Assembly (NCBI GenBank): GCA_002943765.1
Contig: PQWQ01000014.1
Coordinates: 186,001-250,000 of the forward strand
Source: Psoroptes ovis
Taxonomy: Eukaryota; Arthropoda; Arachnida; Sarcoptiformes; Psoroptidae
DNA length: 64,000 bases
Direction: 5' to 3'
Shown here one piece after another: positions 25,701 to 38,391 of this stretch. Each line of letters starts with the position of its first letter. Positions within the stretch are counted from its first letter, which is position 1. The notes under the pieces are model-generated. The model was not told the origin of the DNA. It ran no database searches and was given only the letters and a program-made list of their open reading frames with translations. The position numbers were made by a program, and so were the translations under genes.

Positions 25701-26992
25701 AATTGTTATAGCATTTTATTTAATGTTATTTACATTGAACATATGCCTATATAGCACACATGCACACACACACACACGCAATTACATGGAACAACATCAT
25801 CAACATCCAATTTGAAATATCTAAATTCAAAACCCTAGACACAACCTTCGTTCCAGTGAAAATACAAAATTTTCTGGTCGCATTTTGGAACATTTCTTTT
25901 TGGAACTTTTATCTAAAAAAAATAAAAATAGTAATGATTAATCATTCGTTCAGTTTGTATGTTTGATATCAGAACCATAGAGAAGAAAATATCTTCGAAA
26001 TTGACCATCATTTTAAATCGATTCAATAATGATGAATATTGATGAATGATAATGATTCATTTTTTTTGTGTAAATATTATCATCAACATAATTATCATTG
26101 AAATTATTGTTCAATTTTCATAATTCACAATAATTCAATAATCATAATTATGATCATATCACCAATATTGTCATTGATTATGTTTGATAATATCATGATA
26201 AAATCATCATAAAATTATCACCAAAAACAAATCAAATTTTTTATCTCTCTTTCAATTATCATTATTATTAGAAACCAAAGGTAATCTTTGTTTAATCATT
26301 GAAATATTTATTCTCAAAAAAATATCGAAACTATTTTTGGTACATTCATCCATATCGAATATTATTATTTCACATTAAACACAATGACATATAATTGAAT
26401 TTTGTCCCAAATGTGACATTTTAGATGATGATGATAATAATTCGTAATATGATTATTATTGTCAATTATGGTAACATTATATTCAAAGTAGAAAAACAAT
26501 TGATGATAATAATAATTGTCGTTATTTGGTAAGCTTCGTAACCAATAAAAAAAATGGCAATTTGAATTGCTGAAAATCGAAATGAAACCAATCATCGATT
26601 CTCATGGGTATCATTATATATTGGCACATCGTTTTCTTATTGTTTTTATTTTGTTGTTCATCAAACAATTTGTGAATAGAAGAACAATAACAATAATAAT
26701 GATTTTATTCTCAATTTATTTATTGATCATCATCATCAATATGATTCAAATTGATAAGATTATTTGTTTGTTTGTTTTAAATTATAATCCATAATATAGT
26801 TTAATTTAATTACAAACAATTAAATTGATTATATTTTCAATTCCATTTTATTGTTTTTTTCAGGTTTATTGTTTCATTCATAAATATTGAAATTGTGTTT
26901 ACATTTATCATTATTATTATCATCGTCAATATTGGTATTTGCCATAATAATTATTATCTAGTCAAATTATAATTATTATTATTATTAAAACA

Positions 26993-29900
26993 ATGTTGAA
27001 TAATAGTAATAATCAAAATTCGATTCCGCTTCAACATCCTGGTCATCAACAACAATTACAACATCAGAATCAGATGGTGGTCGATCCATTGACAACAGTA
27101 GTCAATCAAACAATATCAACAACATCTGCTAATCATAATAATAATAACAGTAATATCGATCATTCATCATCTTCATCCTCATCATCATCGTCGTTATCAT
27201 CATCATCACCATCACCTACATTATCTGTATCATCGAAAAATACTGCTAATATTAATAATAATAATAATAATATTGATAATAATATGACAACAGTTACAAC
27301 GGCTTCTGCATCAGCATCATCAGTAAATACAGGTGCATCATTGATAATAAATGATGTCCGAAATGTTATGTTATATGGAATACCGATTGTTTCGCTGATG
27401 ATGGATGGTCAAGAGCGATTGTGTTTAGCTCAAATATCGAATACGTTGTTGAAGAATTTTAGTTATAATGAAATTCATAACAGGTTCGATATTAATTTGA
27501 TTGATGTATTGATTTTAAATTTGATTGATAACATTAAACGATCAAAATTTTCTTCACTCAATCAATAGACGTGTTGCATTAGGAATAACATGTGTCCAAT
27601 GTACACCGGTACAATTAGAATTATTAAGACGTGCCGGTGCAATGCCCGTTTCATCTCGCCGCTGTGGTATGATCACAAAACGTGAAGCTGAACGTTTATG
27701 TAAATCATTTTTAGCCGAAACTGAACCACCTAAATTGCCCGAATCATTTTCATTCGATGTTTATCATTGTTGTGCATGGGGTTGTCGTGGTAGCTTCACT
27801 CCATCACGTTATAATAGTTCGAGGTTCGTATTTTTTTAAAAATCAAAATAATCACTGAATTTAGACCACCAACAAATAAGTGCATAGAAACATTTCCGTT
27901 TAGCCTAAGCGAATTCATATCAATTTGTTCATTTTGTTTAATTTTTTTTACAAAGGGCAAAATGCATCAAATGCAGTTATTGTGCATTATTTTTCTCTCC
28001 AAATAAATTCATATTTCATTCACATCGTTTACCTACATCGAAATACGTTCAACCGGATGCTGCAAATTTTAATAGGTATTTTATTATAATCTTTTTCGCT
28101 TCGAATCAATGATAATTCCATTTTTTTTCAAACTGGATTTTTTCTCGCAATGAAAAGCTGGCGTCGCCACATCAAATTGGTCGGTAATCCTGAACCTTCT
28201 GATCAAATAATCTATGCATGGGAAGGTAAGATAAATTCAGTTTTTCAATCACAAAATGTAAATATTTTTTTTTCTTTGTTTCTCAATTCACTTTCAGATG
28301 TGAAAGCAATGTTCAATGGTGGAAGTCGAAAACGAGCCATGACCTCAACATTGCATTCGTTTACTAAAAATCAAGAACATCAACATCATCATCATCATAA
28401 AAATCATTCGTCAATATCACAACCGACAAAAGAATCGACCACCAAACGTGTTGCAACTAAATCGCGAACAAACAAAAATGCATCAAAACAAAATAATTCT
28501 TCAACCATTCTAGATGAAAATTTGATAACTAACGAGGTAAAAAATGTCAATAAATCAACTGATTATGATGAAGATGATGATCCAGATATTGAATGTGATG
28601 TAGAATCATCATCTTCGTTTGATAATGATTACGCCCGTAAATTATTTATCGATCAACAATCAAATGCAAATGAGAGCTCATTACTCGCACATCATCGAAT
28701 TGAATCATCAGATAAATCTACAGAATTATTGATGCATTCTCCTTCAAATCACCATCATTCAATGATGAAAAATTTTCTATTAGATGGATCAAACAATGCT
28801 CAATATGATCAATATAATAAACATCTAATCACACCTCCTCCACCATCTACATCTTTAGCCATATTTGCAGGCAAAGGTTTGCGAAAGCCTTCACCTATCG
28901 TTAGTAATAATAATCCTTGTCCTTCATCACCACCTTCTCCTTCCTCTTCTTCCTCTCCTTTAACATCTCCGACCTTATCTCATTCATCAGCATCATCCCC
29001 TCAAGCACAACCCACTACTAAAAGTAACTATGATCATCAATCATTGATTGGCATTGATACGCCATTGTTATTAGATTATGATCACCATTCTGCGATTAGA
29101 CTTGTGCGCGACAAGATGAATCAACAGCGTTGGAATGCCGAGAACGCATCGATCCCTTCGGTTGAACAAAATGATTCTGCATTTTACAACAATTATAATG
29201 TAAATCCTGCATCATCACTTTTGATAAATCGTACTAAAATGCCGGCAACAACAACGGCAATCACACCGTCATCTGATTCTTCACTTAATTTCTCAAATCG
29301 TTCAACCGAATCGATTATGTCGAATCCAGCTATCTTAAGTTCTTTGCTTTCGACAGGCAGCAATAATACTGCTGGTACATCTGCTTATGGCTCTTATGGC
29401 TCATCTATCATTAATCCATCTGCGCCAGGATCCGCTGATAATTTCGCTGAAATTATGTGGAAAGCATGTATGGCCACCAATGTTAGAGCTTCCTTGTCAT
29501 ATGCAAATTTATTCTGGCCATCATTACATCCACCGATACCGGCAACAACAGCAACAAATAGATCATTAATTATGGACAGAGAATTTAGTCCGGATAGTAC
29601 ACAAAATTGCAGTAAAGATAATAAACAAACAAGTAATTCAATCGTACAATCACCTGTTTTACCACCTTTTTTTCTGCCATCAAATCTAATCGGTATGTCT
29701 AATTCGAAACACTGAATTAATTTGCTTACCCATCATTTTTATTAGGTCAAGCATCACGTTCATTTCATCAGCCGCATCAATGTTGCCCATCATCACAAAA
29801 TCATATGGGTCGTTTCATCAATGATTTTGGTCAATCGCTCAGCAGTCCAACAATGCGTCCACCTGTGACAACAAGTAAACAATCAACAACGATTGATGAA

Positions 29901-30584
29901 TTGACTTATCCACCACCATCCCGATTAACGATGAATAATTCACCATTATCACACCAATCAATGAATACACATCAAAATTTAAAAAATCGTCTCACGGAAA
30001 ACATTTTACATGGTTCTAATGTAGAATCATTCCGTTCATCTTCTTCATCGAATGTCTCTCCATTCAAACAACCATTTCTGTTGAATGATAATGATTTTAA
30101 TCCAGCCGCTAATAATTATACATTGAATCAACCGATAGGTCAAGAAATTTGTTATAATAAATGTAATAATAATGCATCGACTACGACGATAACAACAGCA
30201 ACCAAACGTAAATGTACACATGAAGATTCAAAGAAAAATAGCAAAAAAAATCGAAAAACATTTTTAGCTGTATCAACACTTGTAGCATCAGCTTCAACAT
30301 CAACCAATAACAAAACAAAAATCGATAATGTCGATAATTATCATGCTGATCTGATAGATTTGAGTAAATCAACTAAAAATTCGAATGAATCAAATAATGT
30401 TTCATTTCATAAACAATCAAAATTAATGTCGGCTAAAAATGATGACATGAACAATGGTGATAAAGATGATGATAAATTGGTGATCAATGTGGAAGATGAT
30501 CATGATCAATTCGAACAAGAAAAAACAATTTCAATAATGAATTTGAATAAAATTGAACAATTAAATCAATCGATTAAACAATGA
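26993..30584 (+). CDS. SKOR/Fussel-type SKI family transcriptional corepressor
   Basis: Exons 26993-27483, 27569-27823, 27956-28075, 28158-28225, 28298-29692, 29746-30584 give 1055 residues with consistent phases. After a Ser/Asn-rich start, residues about 122-230 form the SKI/SNO/DAC homology domain (MLYGIPIVSLMMDGQERLC, then RRVALGITCVQCTPVQLE and RRCGMITKREAERLCKSF). Next comes the Cys/His-containing Smad4-binding/SAND-like domain (about 231-315: AWGCRGSF, AKCIKCSYC, FIFHSHR, NFNSWRRHIKL, MFNGGSRKRA). Intron positions inside this block fall between conserved residues. The motif block is that of SKOR1/SKOR2 and fly Fussel rather than Ski/Sno or Dachshund. These nuclear proteins repress TGF-beta/BMP-Smad and homeodomain targets, mainly in neurons. 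The C-terminal two thirds are low-complexity apart from a conserved-looking patch near 29430-29540. The first two introns use GTTCG-type donors. Confidence 0.93.
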
Positions 30585-31243
30585 ATCATATGTTTGTAAT
30601 CATTTTTCTATTAACATAGAAATAATGAATCAAAGTTCATTTTTTAAAAATTTCAATTAGTCAAAAAATAACAGTTTTACATTTTAGTCATTCATGTTCA
30701 TACATTTTATACATGAAAACAAGCAAATTTTTGGCAAAAAAAAATAAAAAAAAACACAAAGAGAATGTTGACATTGTTTTTTTTTGACAGTTAATCATAC
30801 AATTGTATATAAGAGAAAAAACTGAAATAAAAATGAAAATGAATCATGAAATGTTTGAAATTTTTAAAAAATTTTAAATTTCGCGCTAGCAGTGACAAGT
30901 CACAGCAAGCACGCCATCTGTTGTTGACAAGATAGCTGTGGGTAAAAATAATTTCGTCCTATCGTTTGTGAATTAGCGAAACATCAGGCATTTTAGGTTT
31001 TTCTTTTCATTTTCTTTGCTTTTTTTTTTGATAAAAAAGGAATAAAAGGCGAAAAAAATTGCGTCAAGGTTTGATTCTAGATGTGTGATTGCTGTATGCA
31101 ACAACAACATATGCTTTTGTAGTTGGTTGTACTCGCCCATCGTCATTTGTCATTTGTTTAATTTGATGCTAAAATATTGAAATTAAATTATTTATTGAAT
31201 CAACTTTTTCAAAACATCATTTCGAAATAATAACAATCATCAA
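30585..31243. other. Intergenic region with SKOR 3' end and BDP1 promoter
   Basis: The left half is A/T-rich and probably SKOR 3' UTR (AATAAA-type signals near 30740 and 30825). At about 30884-30945 a less A/T-rich block has an inverted repeat GTGAC-AA-GTCAC (30892-30903) and CGCCATCTG (30912-30920), 325 bp before the BDP1 start, and is the likely promoter. Confidence 0.5.
30912..30920. promoter_or_regulatory. CGCCATCTG YY1/Pho-like element upstream of BDP1
   Basis: CGCCATCTG is the reverse complement of the AGATGGCG core of the YY1/Pho consensus. It lies 325 bp upstream of the BDP1 start codon, in a short G+C-richer island. Function as a core-promoter element is inferred from its recurrence near other gene starts in this window. 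Confidence 0.4.
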
Positions 31244-32302
31244 ATGTCTTTAATTATATCAGATGATCACATTCATAACAATAGAAATGATAATGAAGTT
31301 AATAATAATCCTGGCAGATCATTATCGTTGCAAACACTCACAACCAAAACAAAACGTCGTCGTACATTGAATAAATTGAATGCTGATCGTGAAAATTTAC
31401 CATTACGAGAATTATTATTCTATAATCCACCTGAAACTGTGTTTCAAAAAGAAAATCGTGAATTACATGAAGAACAACAAAATGAAATATCGATTACCTC
31501 ACCGATGCCAGTATCAGTCACTGTTAAACGTAGAAGTTCTAGTCGTTCTAGTTCAATCAGTTCTGAATCAAATATCAATAACAATAAAGATGATGATCTA
31601 ATAAATAATAACAATAATGACGATAATAATAGTAATAATGACAACAATCAACAATCAAATTCGATTGATACATCGATTGAAAAAGAAGAAATTACATCTA
31701 GTAATAACAGTGTACAGTCAGCAAAAGTTAACATTCCAGCAAATATGGATGGTATGTTGACAATCGATGAAAAAGGCAATATTGTTGTCGCAAAATCATC
31801 TGATACACAAAACGATTCGAATGAAGATGATAAAAATAAACAACAATCAAAATTGAAATCATCAACTACTTATAATTCATTCCGTCGCCATGAACGTCCA
31901 AGAAATTTTTGGACACCTGAAGAAACATCATCATTTTTCACTGCTTTAGAAATTGTTGGTACAGATTTCAGCCTAATGAAAGCTGTTTTCTTCAAAGAAA
32001 GTGATCGTGATCGTAAACAATTGAAACAAAAATTCAAGCGTGAAGAAAAGATTAATCGTGATTTTGTCGATAAGATACTGTATAAATCATTACGAAATCG
32101 TTCCAAAATTAAATCAATCATTGACAGCCAAAATGACAATAATAACAACAAAAATAATGATGATAATAATAATAATGAATTAGCTGATAAAGAAATCAAA
32201 TCACCAGTAAAAGAATTAACAGAAGAGCATCAAATAAAAGCATCAGATGATAACAATCAAACAGCTGACATTGTTGAAGTGACTGTCACTGAAATCAATT
32301 AA
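31244..32302 (+). CDS. BDP1: TFIIIB subunit B'' (BDP1-like)
   Basis: A single exon of 352 residues. The diagnostic region is a Myb/SANT domain at about residues 215-278: FWTPEETSSFFTALEIVGTDFS, here broken as FWTPEET and LEIVGTDFS, followed by DRKQLKQKFKREEKIN. The 'EIVGTDFS' and 'KFKREEK' blocks mark BDP1, the subunit that locks TBP and BRF1 onto RNA polymerase III promoters. An earlier RENLPLRELLFYNPP segment also fits the conserved region preceding the SANT domain in BDP1 proteins. Between them lies an Asn/Asp/Ser-rich linker. It is compact compared with yeast (about 600 residues) and vertebrate (over 2,500) homologues, and intronless. The start at 31244 is the first ATG and is followed by low-complexity sequence, so the exact N-terminus is uncertain. 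Confidence 0.85.
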   Translation: MSLIISDDHIHNNRNDNEVNNNPGRSLSLQTLTTKTKRRRTLNKLNADRENLPLRELLFYNPPETVFQKENRELHEEQQNEISITSPMPVSVTVKRRSSSRSSSISSESNINNNKDDDLINNNNNDDNNSNNDNNQQSNSIDTSIEKEEITSSNNSVQSAKVNIPANMDGMLTIDEKGNIVVAKSSDTQNDSNEDDKNKQQSKLKSSTTYNSFRRHERPRNFWTPEETSSFFTALEIVGTDFSLMKAVFFKESDRDRKQLKQKFKREEKINRDFVDKILYKSLRNRSKIKSIIDSQNDNNNNKNNDDNNNNELADKEIKSPVKELTEEHQIKASDDNNQTADIVEVTVTEIN

Positions 32303-32757
32303 TCAATTATTTTAATTGTATTATAAAATTACCAATACTTAATATATCTGTCAAGATTTCAATTGTTTGATAAAAAAAAATTTGATATTTATTTTGAAAA
32401 AAGTTAAATAAAATCATTTTTCAATTAGTTCATTAATAAACGAACGTCATCTATTGGATTTTGTTTACTATTTAAATCAAAATTCATGTTTGTTTTCATT
32501 TCAAGAGTGAAAACAAAGATTTTTGTTTGTTAATTGTTAATTTTTAAATGTAGTCGATTTTCGTTATTTTGCTGTTTTTTTTGGCAATTTGCATATTTCG
32601 CTCTAATTTTTTTATTTGTATTTTCTGATAATCATCCAAAAATTAGTTGAAAAAAAATTACCTCATCAAACAAAGTTAAATGATCTCAGTCAATCATTAT
32701 TTCTTTTAATCAGTATTATTTGTATTTTTTGTATCGTGAAATATAAAATGTAAAAAA
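32303..32757. other. Spacer between BDP1 and the Rab-like gene, with promoter and a minimal uORF
   Basis: A/T-rich. ACGTCATCTATTGG (about 32445-32458) resembles the element before the PH-domain gene. An ATG immediately followed by TAA (32748-32753) lies just upstream of the Rab-like start codon. Confidence 0.5.
32748..32753 (+). promoter_or_regulatory. Minimal start-stop uORF (ATG TAA)
   Basis: ATG directly followed by TAA, ending four bases before the main ATG at 32758. Start-stop elements of this kind can stall ribosomes or modulate reinitiation. Whether the mRNA includes it depends on the unknown transcription start. Confidence 0.5.
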
Positions 32758-33520
32758 ATGACAACAACAACGACGACAAAAGTACCGGAATTTAAAATAA
32801 TACTTTGTGGTGATTATGGTGTTGGTAAAACATCAATATTTCGTAGATTTTTGAATGATACATTCATCGATACATCGAAATTGTCACGTACACAAAGTCG
32901 ACAATCTACGTTGGGTAATTCATTTTTTTGAATGATTTGATTTTGAATTGAATTTCTTTAATTTTATTTTGTATTTGTATACCATTTGATATAAAGGTTT
33001 AGATCAATACAGCCGTGATTTCGAGGTACACAGTGGTAGTGATGATGGTTTTAGAAAAATTCGCATACAACTTTGGGATACCGGTGGTTTGGAACGTATT
33101 GCAAGCATTACAAATTCTTATTATAAATTTTCGGATGCTGCATTATTAGTGTTTGATGTTAGCTCATCGGAAACATTTCATAGTATATCAAATCATTTAC
33201 TCGAAGTTTTGAGTATGGCTGAACAAGCGAAAATTTTTTTAATTGCAAATAAGTCTGATTTAATAAAACAGCGACAAGTATCAGATGATGATATTGATTT
33301 GTTTGTCGAACAATTTCCTAAAATTAATGGATTCTTTCAAATTAGTGCCAAAACAAATGATGGTTTGAAAGAAATGTGGTCAGATATAAGTGAAAAATTA
33401 GCAGCAACAGCTAATTCAATGAATGTTGGAGCATTTAAATTACATCAATTAGAAGATATGAATAATTTTAATGGCGATTCATATGTTGGTACATCGAATT
33501 CATCAAACTGTTGTTCTTGA
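32758..33520 (+). CDS. Divergent Rab-family small GTPase
   Basis: Exons 32758-32914 and 32997-33520 give 226 residues. G-protein motifs: P-loop GDYGVGKTS (residues 18-26), a switch I-like STLGLDQ, WDTGGLE (79-85) for switch II, NKSD for base specificity, and SAK near the end. The C-terminus is CCS, compatible with Rab-type prenylation. Rab proteins direct vesicle transport on membranes. Unusual: the catalytic Gln of the WDTAGQE motif is Leu (residue 84) and the Ala is Gly. A Q-to-L change at this position is the classic GTPase-deficient substitution in Ras and Rab proteins. It is not clearly orthologous to a numbered Rab. Its stop lies 86 bp from the stop of the convergent ZO-1 gene. Confidence 0.85.
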
Positions 33521-33606
33521 TTCATATGTTTGTTTTTTAATCGTAAAATTTTTTTAATGCTTTGAATTTGTATAATTAATTAAAGAATTATCATGAATAT
33601 TTGATT

Positions 33607-36600
33607 TTAAAAATGATCAACCAAAACTGATACAAATTGTTCATTGAAATTATTTTCTCCTTCAATGTTCCGCCAACAAGTTGGTTCACCGTTGTTTATA
33701 TCACTTGATTTCAGAGCAAATGACCAACTATCTGGATTGACGATGGCACAATGTGGTAAACGTAATTCTATTGGAATGTTGAATCGCAGTCCGTGAGGGC
33801 CACACATTACAGTTGGACTTAGTAAAGTTTCACCTATTATAAATGAAAAAAATTTCATAAGTTAATCGTTGATTTTCATGAGTTCATACCTAAATTACGA
33901 TTCAATGGTGGCGCCAATTTATTATCATCACAGACTTTAAAATAAATTTCTTGAGTTACACCTTCAGGTATGGCATTTGGAGGTATGATAATGCTAACAC
34001 CTGTTTCAGCCGAAACCAATGAACCCCCTTCAGACCCGAAAATACCACGTGCAGTTGCAATCACAGTCGATTGATTTGATAGACGATTATTAATCTCATC
34101 AATGTTGGTGTACATATTTGCATCACTAGTTTTGTTTTTTTTTTGAATCATTTTTAATACCATAGGAATCCCCAATGAAAAAAATAAAGAATAACCCGAA
34201 ATAAATTAGATATTAGGCAAAAAATAAATGTCAGAAAAGAAAACAATAGCAGGGAAATATTAACAAAAACAAACATGCATGCATTAATGTCGATGATTAA
34301 ATTTCAAAATAATGTTTATTTTTGGCATTAATCAATTAATCGTTTTTTTAGCTATTACAAAGAGAGAAAAAACTAATCGTAACAAAAAATACAAGATATT
34401 CGCAAACGCTTACTTGAAATCATTCACTGGTAATAATGGTGGCGGAGGAGGTAGACCATTATACATGGGTGAACTAGGCGTATTTGAGATGTGCGCAGAT
34501 GATCGCTCCATTGGTTGCTTCCGCTGATATACTTCAAAAGCACTGCCTCGATTTTCACGATTTGATGAAAGGTCCAAATAGGGACCAGATTGTCGAGCTT
34601 GTTGCGGGATCGGTTGTATTATGTTTGGTGTTGGATTATTGCTGCGCGAATATGCCGGTAAAGGAGGTGGCGGAGGTAACGGTGATGGCTGTCCATTATG
34701 GAAACCATTTCCATTATTCATCATTGCTGCATGTCGAGGATCGTAGCCATGAACATTAAATGGAAAGTTAAGATAAGTGTTATCATTTGCTTGTTGTTGC
34801 TGTGATTGCGGTAATGGTAATGGCAAATTCGATGTCTGATTGTAATTCATCGAGTTCATATAGAGGCCAGATGATGATGAGGTTGATGGATATCGTAGGT
34901 TATCATAGTTTGATTGTGGATGATTATAATCCATATGAACGGGTACTTTGGTCGCTTTGACACCTTGCATCGAATCAATATAACTAGCTCGATCTCTGAG
35001 GCATAAATTAAAGAATAGGATCAATGAATTAAATTATATTTGATAACTTACTTGTAATTGAAATTAGTGTTCATTTCATTATTATTATAAGGAGTTGGAG
35101 TCTTAGTTGTTCCATTGATAAAATTTGAAATAGTTTCAGCATGTGATGAATATCGTTGCTGTATGGCATGATCTTTCGATGATGTTGGATAACTACCATG
35201 ATGATAAGATGATTGTGGAAGCGATTGATAATAGCCCGGTGGTCCTGCATTGTTCATCTCCATAGCTCTTTTAGGTGGAACTTTTAGAGGATATAATGGT
35301 GGCATATTATCATAATCACCATAACCTTGTTGATCATATATCATTGATCGATTATCGTTTATATTAAGGGCATTCATTTGATATGGCAATGTTGAATGGT
35401 TATTACTTAATTTTGGTTTTGGAGGTGGCGATGGAGGTGTTTTACCATTTGTGACTGGAGTTGGAATTGGTAGTTTCCTAGCATGCTCTATGCTGGATGA
35501 TTGCGATTGCTGTATTGGTTGTGCAGTACTTCTGGTGAATTTGTAAGGATCATTAATTCGAGGAGGCAACACATTACTTTTCTGATCATCGACTAAATGA
35601 TCAAGCGATTTTTCTGATTTTAATGTTTTATTATTATTATTATCGGTAGCATATTCAAGAACAGTTGTGTTGATATAATCAGAAGATTCAAAATCATTTT
35701 GAGTTTGATTTAAATTGTTGCTATTGTTTGGAATAGAAGATGCTGATATGGAATTGGGTAAAGTTGGTCTTGAATTGTTATTGTTGGTGCTGGTAGTTGA
35801 ATGACCAAATAAGCGTTCATGAGCAGATCTGAATCTTGATGGCTTACTATTTCGGTCAATTCTAGGCGGTGGAATCTCGACAGCTGAATTTGAATTGATC
35901 GATGGTGGTAAACACGGAGGAAGTGGTGGCGGAGGTGGAGGAGGCGGTGGCAATGGAGATTCAATTGTGTTCCGATTCAAGGATTGAGTTTCGCCCAATT
36001 TCAATGTCGGATATTCACTAATATTTTCATCTGCTTGATGTTTTTCCATACATTTTTGAAATGAATCATTTTTGGTCAATTCTTTTTTAAGCAACAAATG
36101 CAACGGCATTTGGGCTTGATCAGTTGATGGAGATGGTTGCTGTTCATTATTGTTCACGTTTTCTATTGGTTTCGGTGAATAGACTGCAGCATTATCGATT
36201 TTAGCTAAACTTGGATCACTAGATGCTTTTTCCAAACGGCCAGAAACACTCGAAACATCTTCTTTCTTTTTGATATCATCACCATCATCATCGTCATCCA
36301 CTTTGGTATCATTCAGAGAGATGTCAAGATCACTTTCTGGTGATGATGCATAACTTAGTCGTGAAACGGAATTCATTGGAAAAAGAAAGTCATCAGATAT
36401 CGATTCTTCTGGTTTATGTTCAGACATCCAAACTGTTTGTGCTTGTTGTTTGTCGATGATTTCGATGAGTTTTTTGTACCATAAATCGCCGCCACTTGTC
36501 AGTGTGAAAGACGATGTGAACACATGATGCCATAATTTTTCCAGCTTGATCGATTGTTCGAACAATTTGCGAGAACTGCGATGCACAGTATTTTTAGAAG

Positions 36601-38360
36601 AAGAACGATTTCGCAATTCTTTCACAACGGATTTATTTTCAACGCGCATAAACACTACGATCGGATAAAATTGAGCATAATTTAATCGATCCACCGCCGA
36701 TGGAGTTATGTCCAACAAGCAATGTTTGCCACGATCAATAATCTCTTTGATCACTGATAGTCTGACGATTCCAGAATTGTTAGCTTTACTTGAATTTTTT
36801 GTGCTTTCTTCATTGGAATTGCCATTCATGGCTTGTGGTGATTCAAATTTATCCGGATAATCTCGCAATAATTTTTCTCGTGCAATATCAGCTAATGGAC
36901 CAAAAAATATCACAGGTCTTACGAATCCTGGATGTCGAAGAGTTACACGCTCATATGCTTGAAATTTTGAGCAAGTATCATTACTGCCCAATAAAACATC
37001 TTCCCAATTTTCACGACAAAGTGATTTTGATCTTCGTGCACTGCGGCGACGTTTGAAAAAACTACTGCGTCGACTACTTGCAGTTTCAGTAAGACCTAGA
37101 TCATCGAGCCCAGAATTAGATTTTTTTGCACGATTCTCGAGTCTTTGTTCAGTGGCTAATTCTTCAGCACGACTTTTATTCGGAATCGAACCTTTTTGAA
37201 TTTCTTGATTATTACGACCCAGTCGATATACAAACCATGATCCAACAACTCCATTGAACAATGTGTCGACAACATGAAAAACATCACCATCATGAAAGCT
37301 GAGTTCACCTTTGCCTTCGCTATCATAATTGAAATGAACACGAATATAAAATGAATCACCTTTTTGTTTGGCAACAATATTTTCATATTCTTCTTTACAG
37401 TTTTGTACGTAAAGTTCTATTCGATCTTTGATTCGTAACAAATATAGAACAGCCTCTTCACGAGTATAATTTTTCATATCAACATTGTTGGCTTTTAAGA
37501 TTTTATCAGCAACTTTTAGTCCTTGTTGATAAGCTGGACTAGCAGGTTGTACTGCAGTCACAAAAATGCCAACTTCATTACCACCAGTCAGCCGTATACC
37601 AACGCTACCTTCTTTTTGAAAAGCAATATATCGCACTTGTTCTGTTTTAGATGTTGGCGATACACTTAATTTTTCCTGATCAACAATCGTTTCATTTGTC
37701 AAATTATCATCTGATGTTTTTGGCACTATTTTTGATGCTGGTGAAGATTCACCTTGTTGCATTTTTGAAGGTTTTTGTGGCAAAGGACGTTGAGACAGTT
37801 TACTCATTTCAGATGAATCCATGTTATTGATTGATGAAATTGTTTCATTGAGATCATTTTGTCCATTTACAGTGGCTACAGTGTTGTTACCACCATTTGT
37901 CAAGCCAGAATCATTCATTCGAGTTGGAGGTTGTACATAGAGATTTTGATTATTCCAGCCATTAGTTGATCGACTATTTGCCATTGTAGCTATATTCGAA
38001 GCATGGAAAGATGGCGCACCATAATGAAGATGATGATTAGCACCATTTTCAACATGATTTGATTCAACAGAATTTAATGATTCACTGAATCCATTTGTAA
38101 TGGTTGGCCATTTTTGTGATGTTTGCTGTTGATTATGTCTTAATATGTTAGAAATTCCACTATTACTTCGACTGTGACCATTAATATAATTTCCATTTTC
38201 ATTCAAAAAATTTTGATTAATCACATCTCGTTTAATCATTAATGTTAATTTATCTTTACAATTGTCTAATAATTTTTTCACTTCTTTCAATGATAAATTG
38301 TCTATATTTGTATTGTTTATCTATGAATGAAGTAATAAATTTGAATATGATGTCAAAATC

Positions 38361-38391
<31 letters not shown>

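Larger units (their letters stand above)
13792..26992. other. 13-kb gene-poor region upstream of SKOR
   Basis: No convincing gene was found on either strand; the open frames of 60-108 codons are Ile/Phe/Asn-rich and lack recognisable motifs. Contents include GT, CATT/AATG, GAT, ATT and CA microsatellites, an imperfect hairpin at 19801-19860 and a G+C-rich spot at 22681-22775. Long regulatory regions are typical of developmental transcription cofactors, so this stretch probably holds 5' UTR exons, introns and enhancers of the SKOR gene; that is inference. Confidence 0.55.

Noticed and set aside
25221..26800. Several open frames of 68-84 codons
   Set aside because: Hydrophobic Ile runs encoded by ATT/ATC microsatellites; no recognisable domain.
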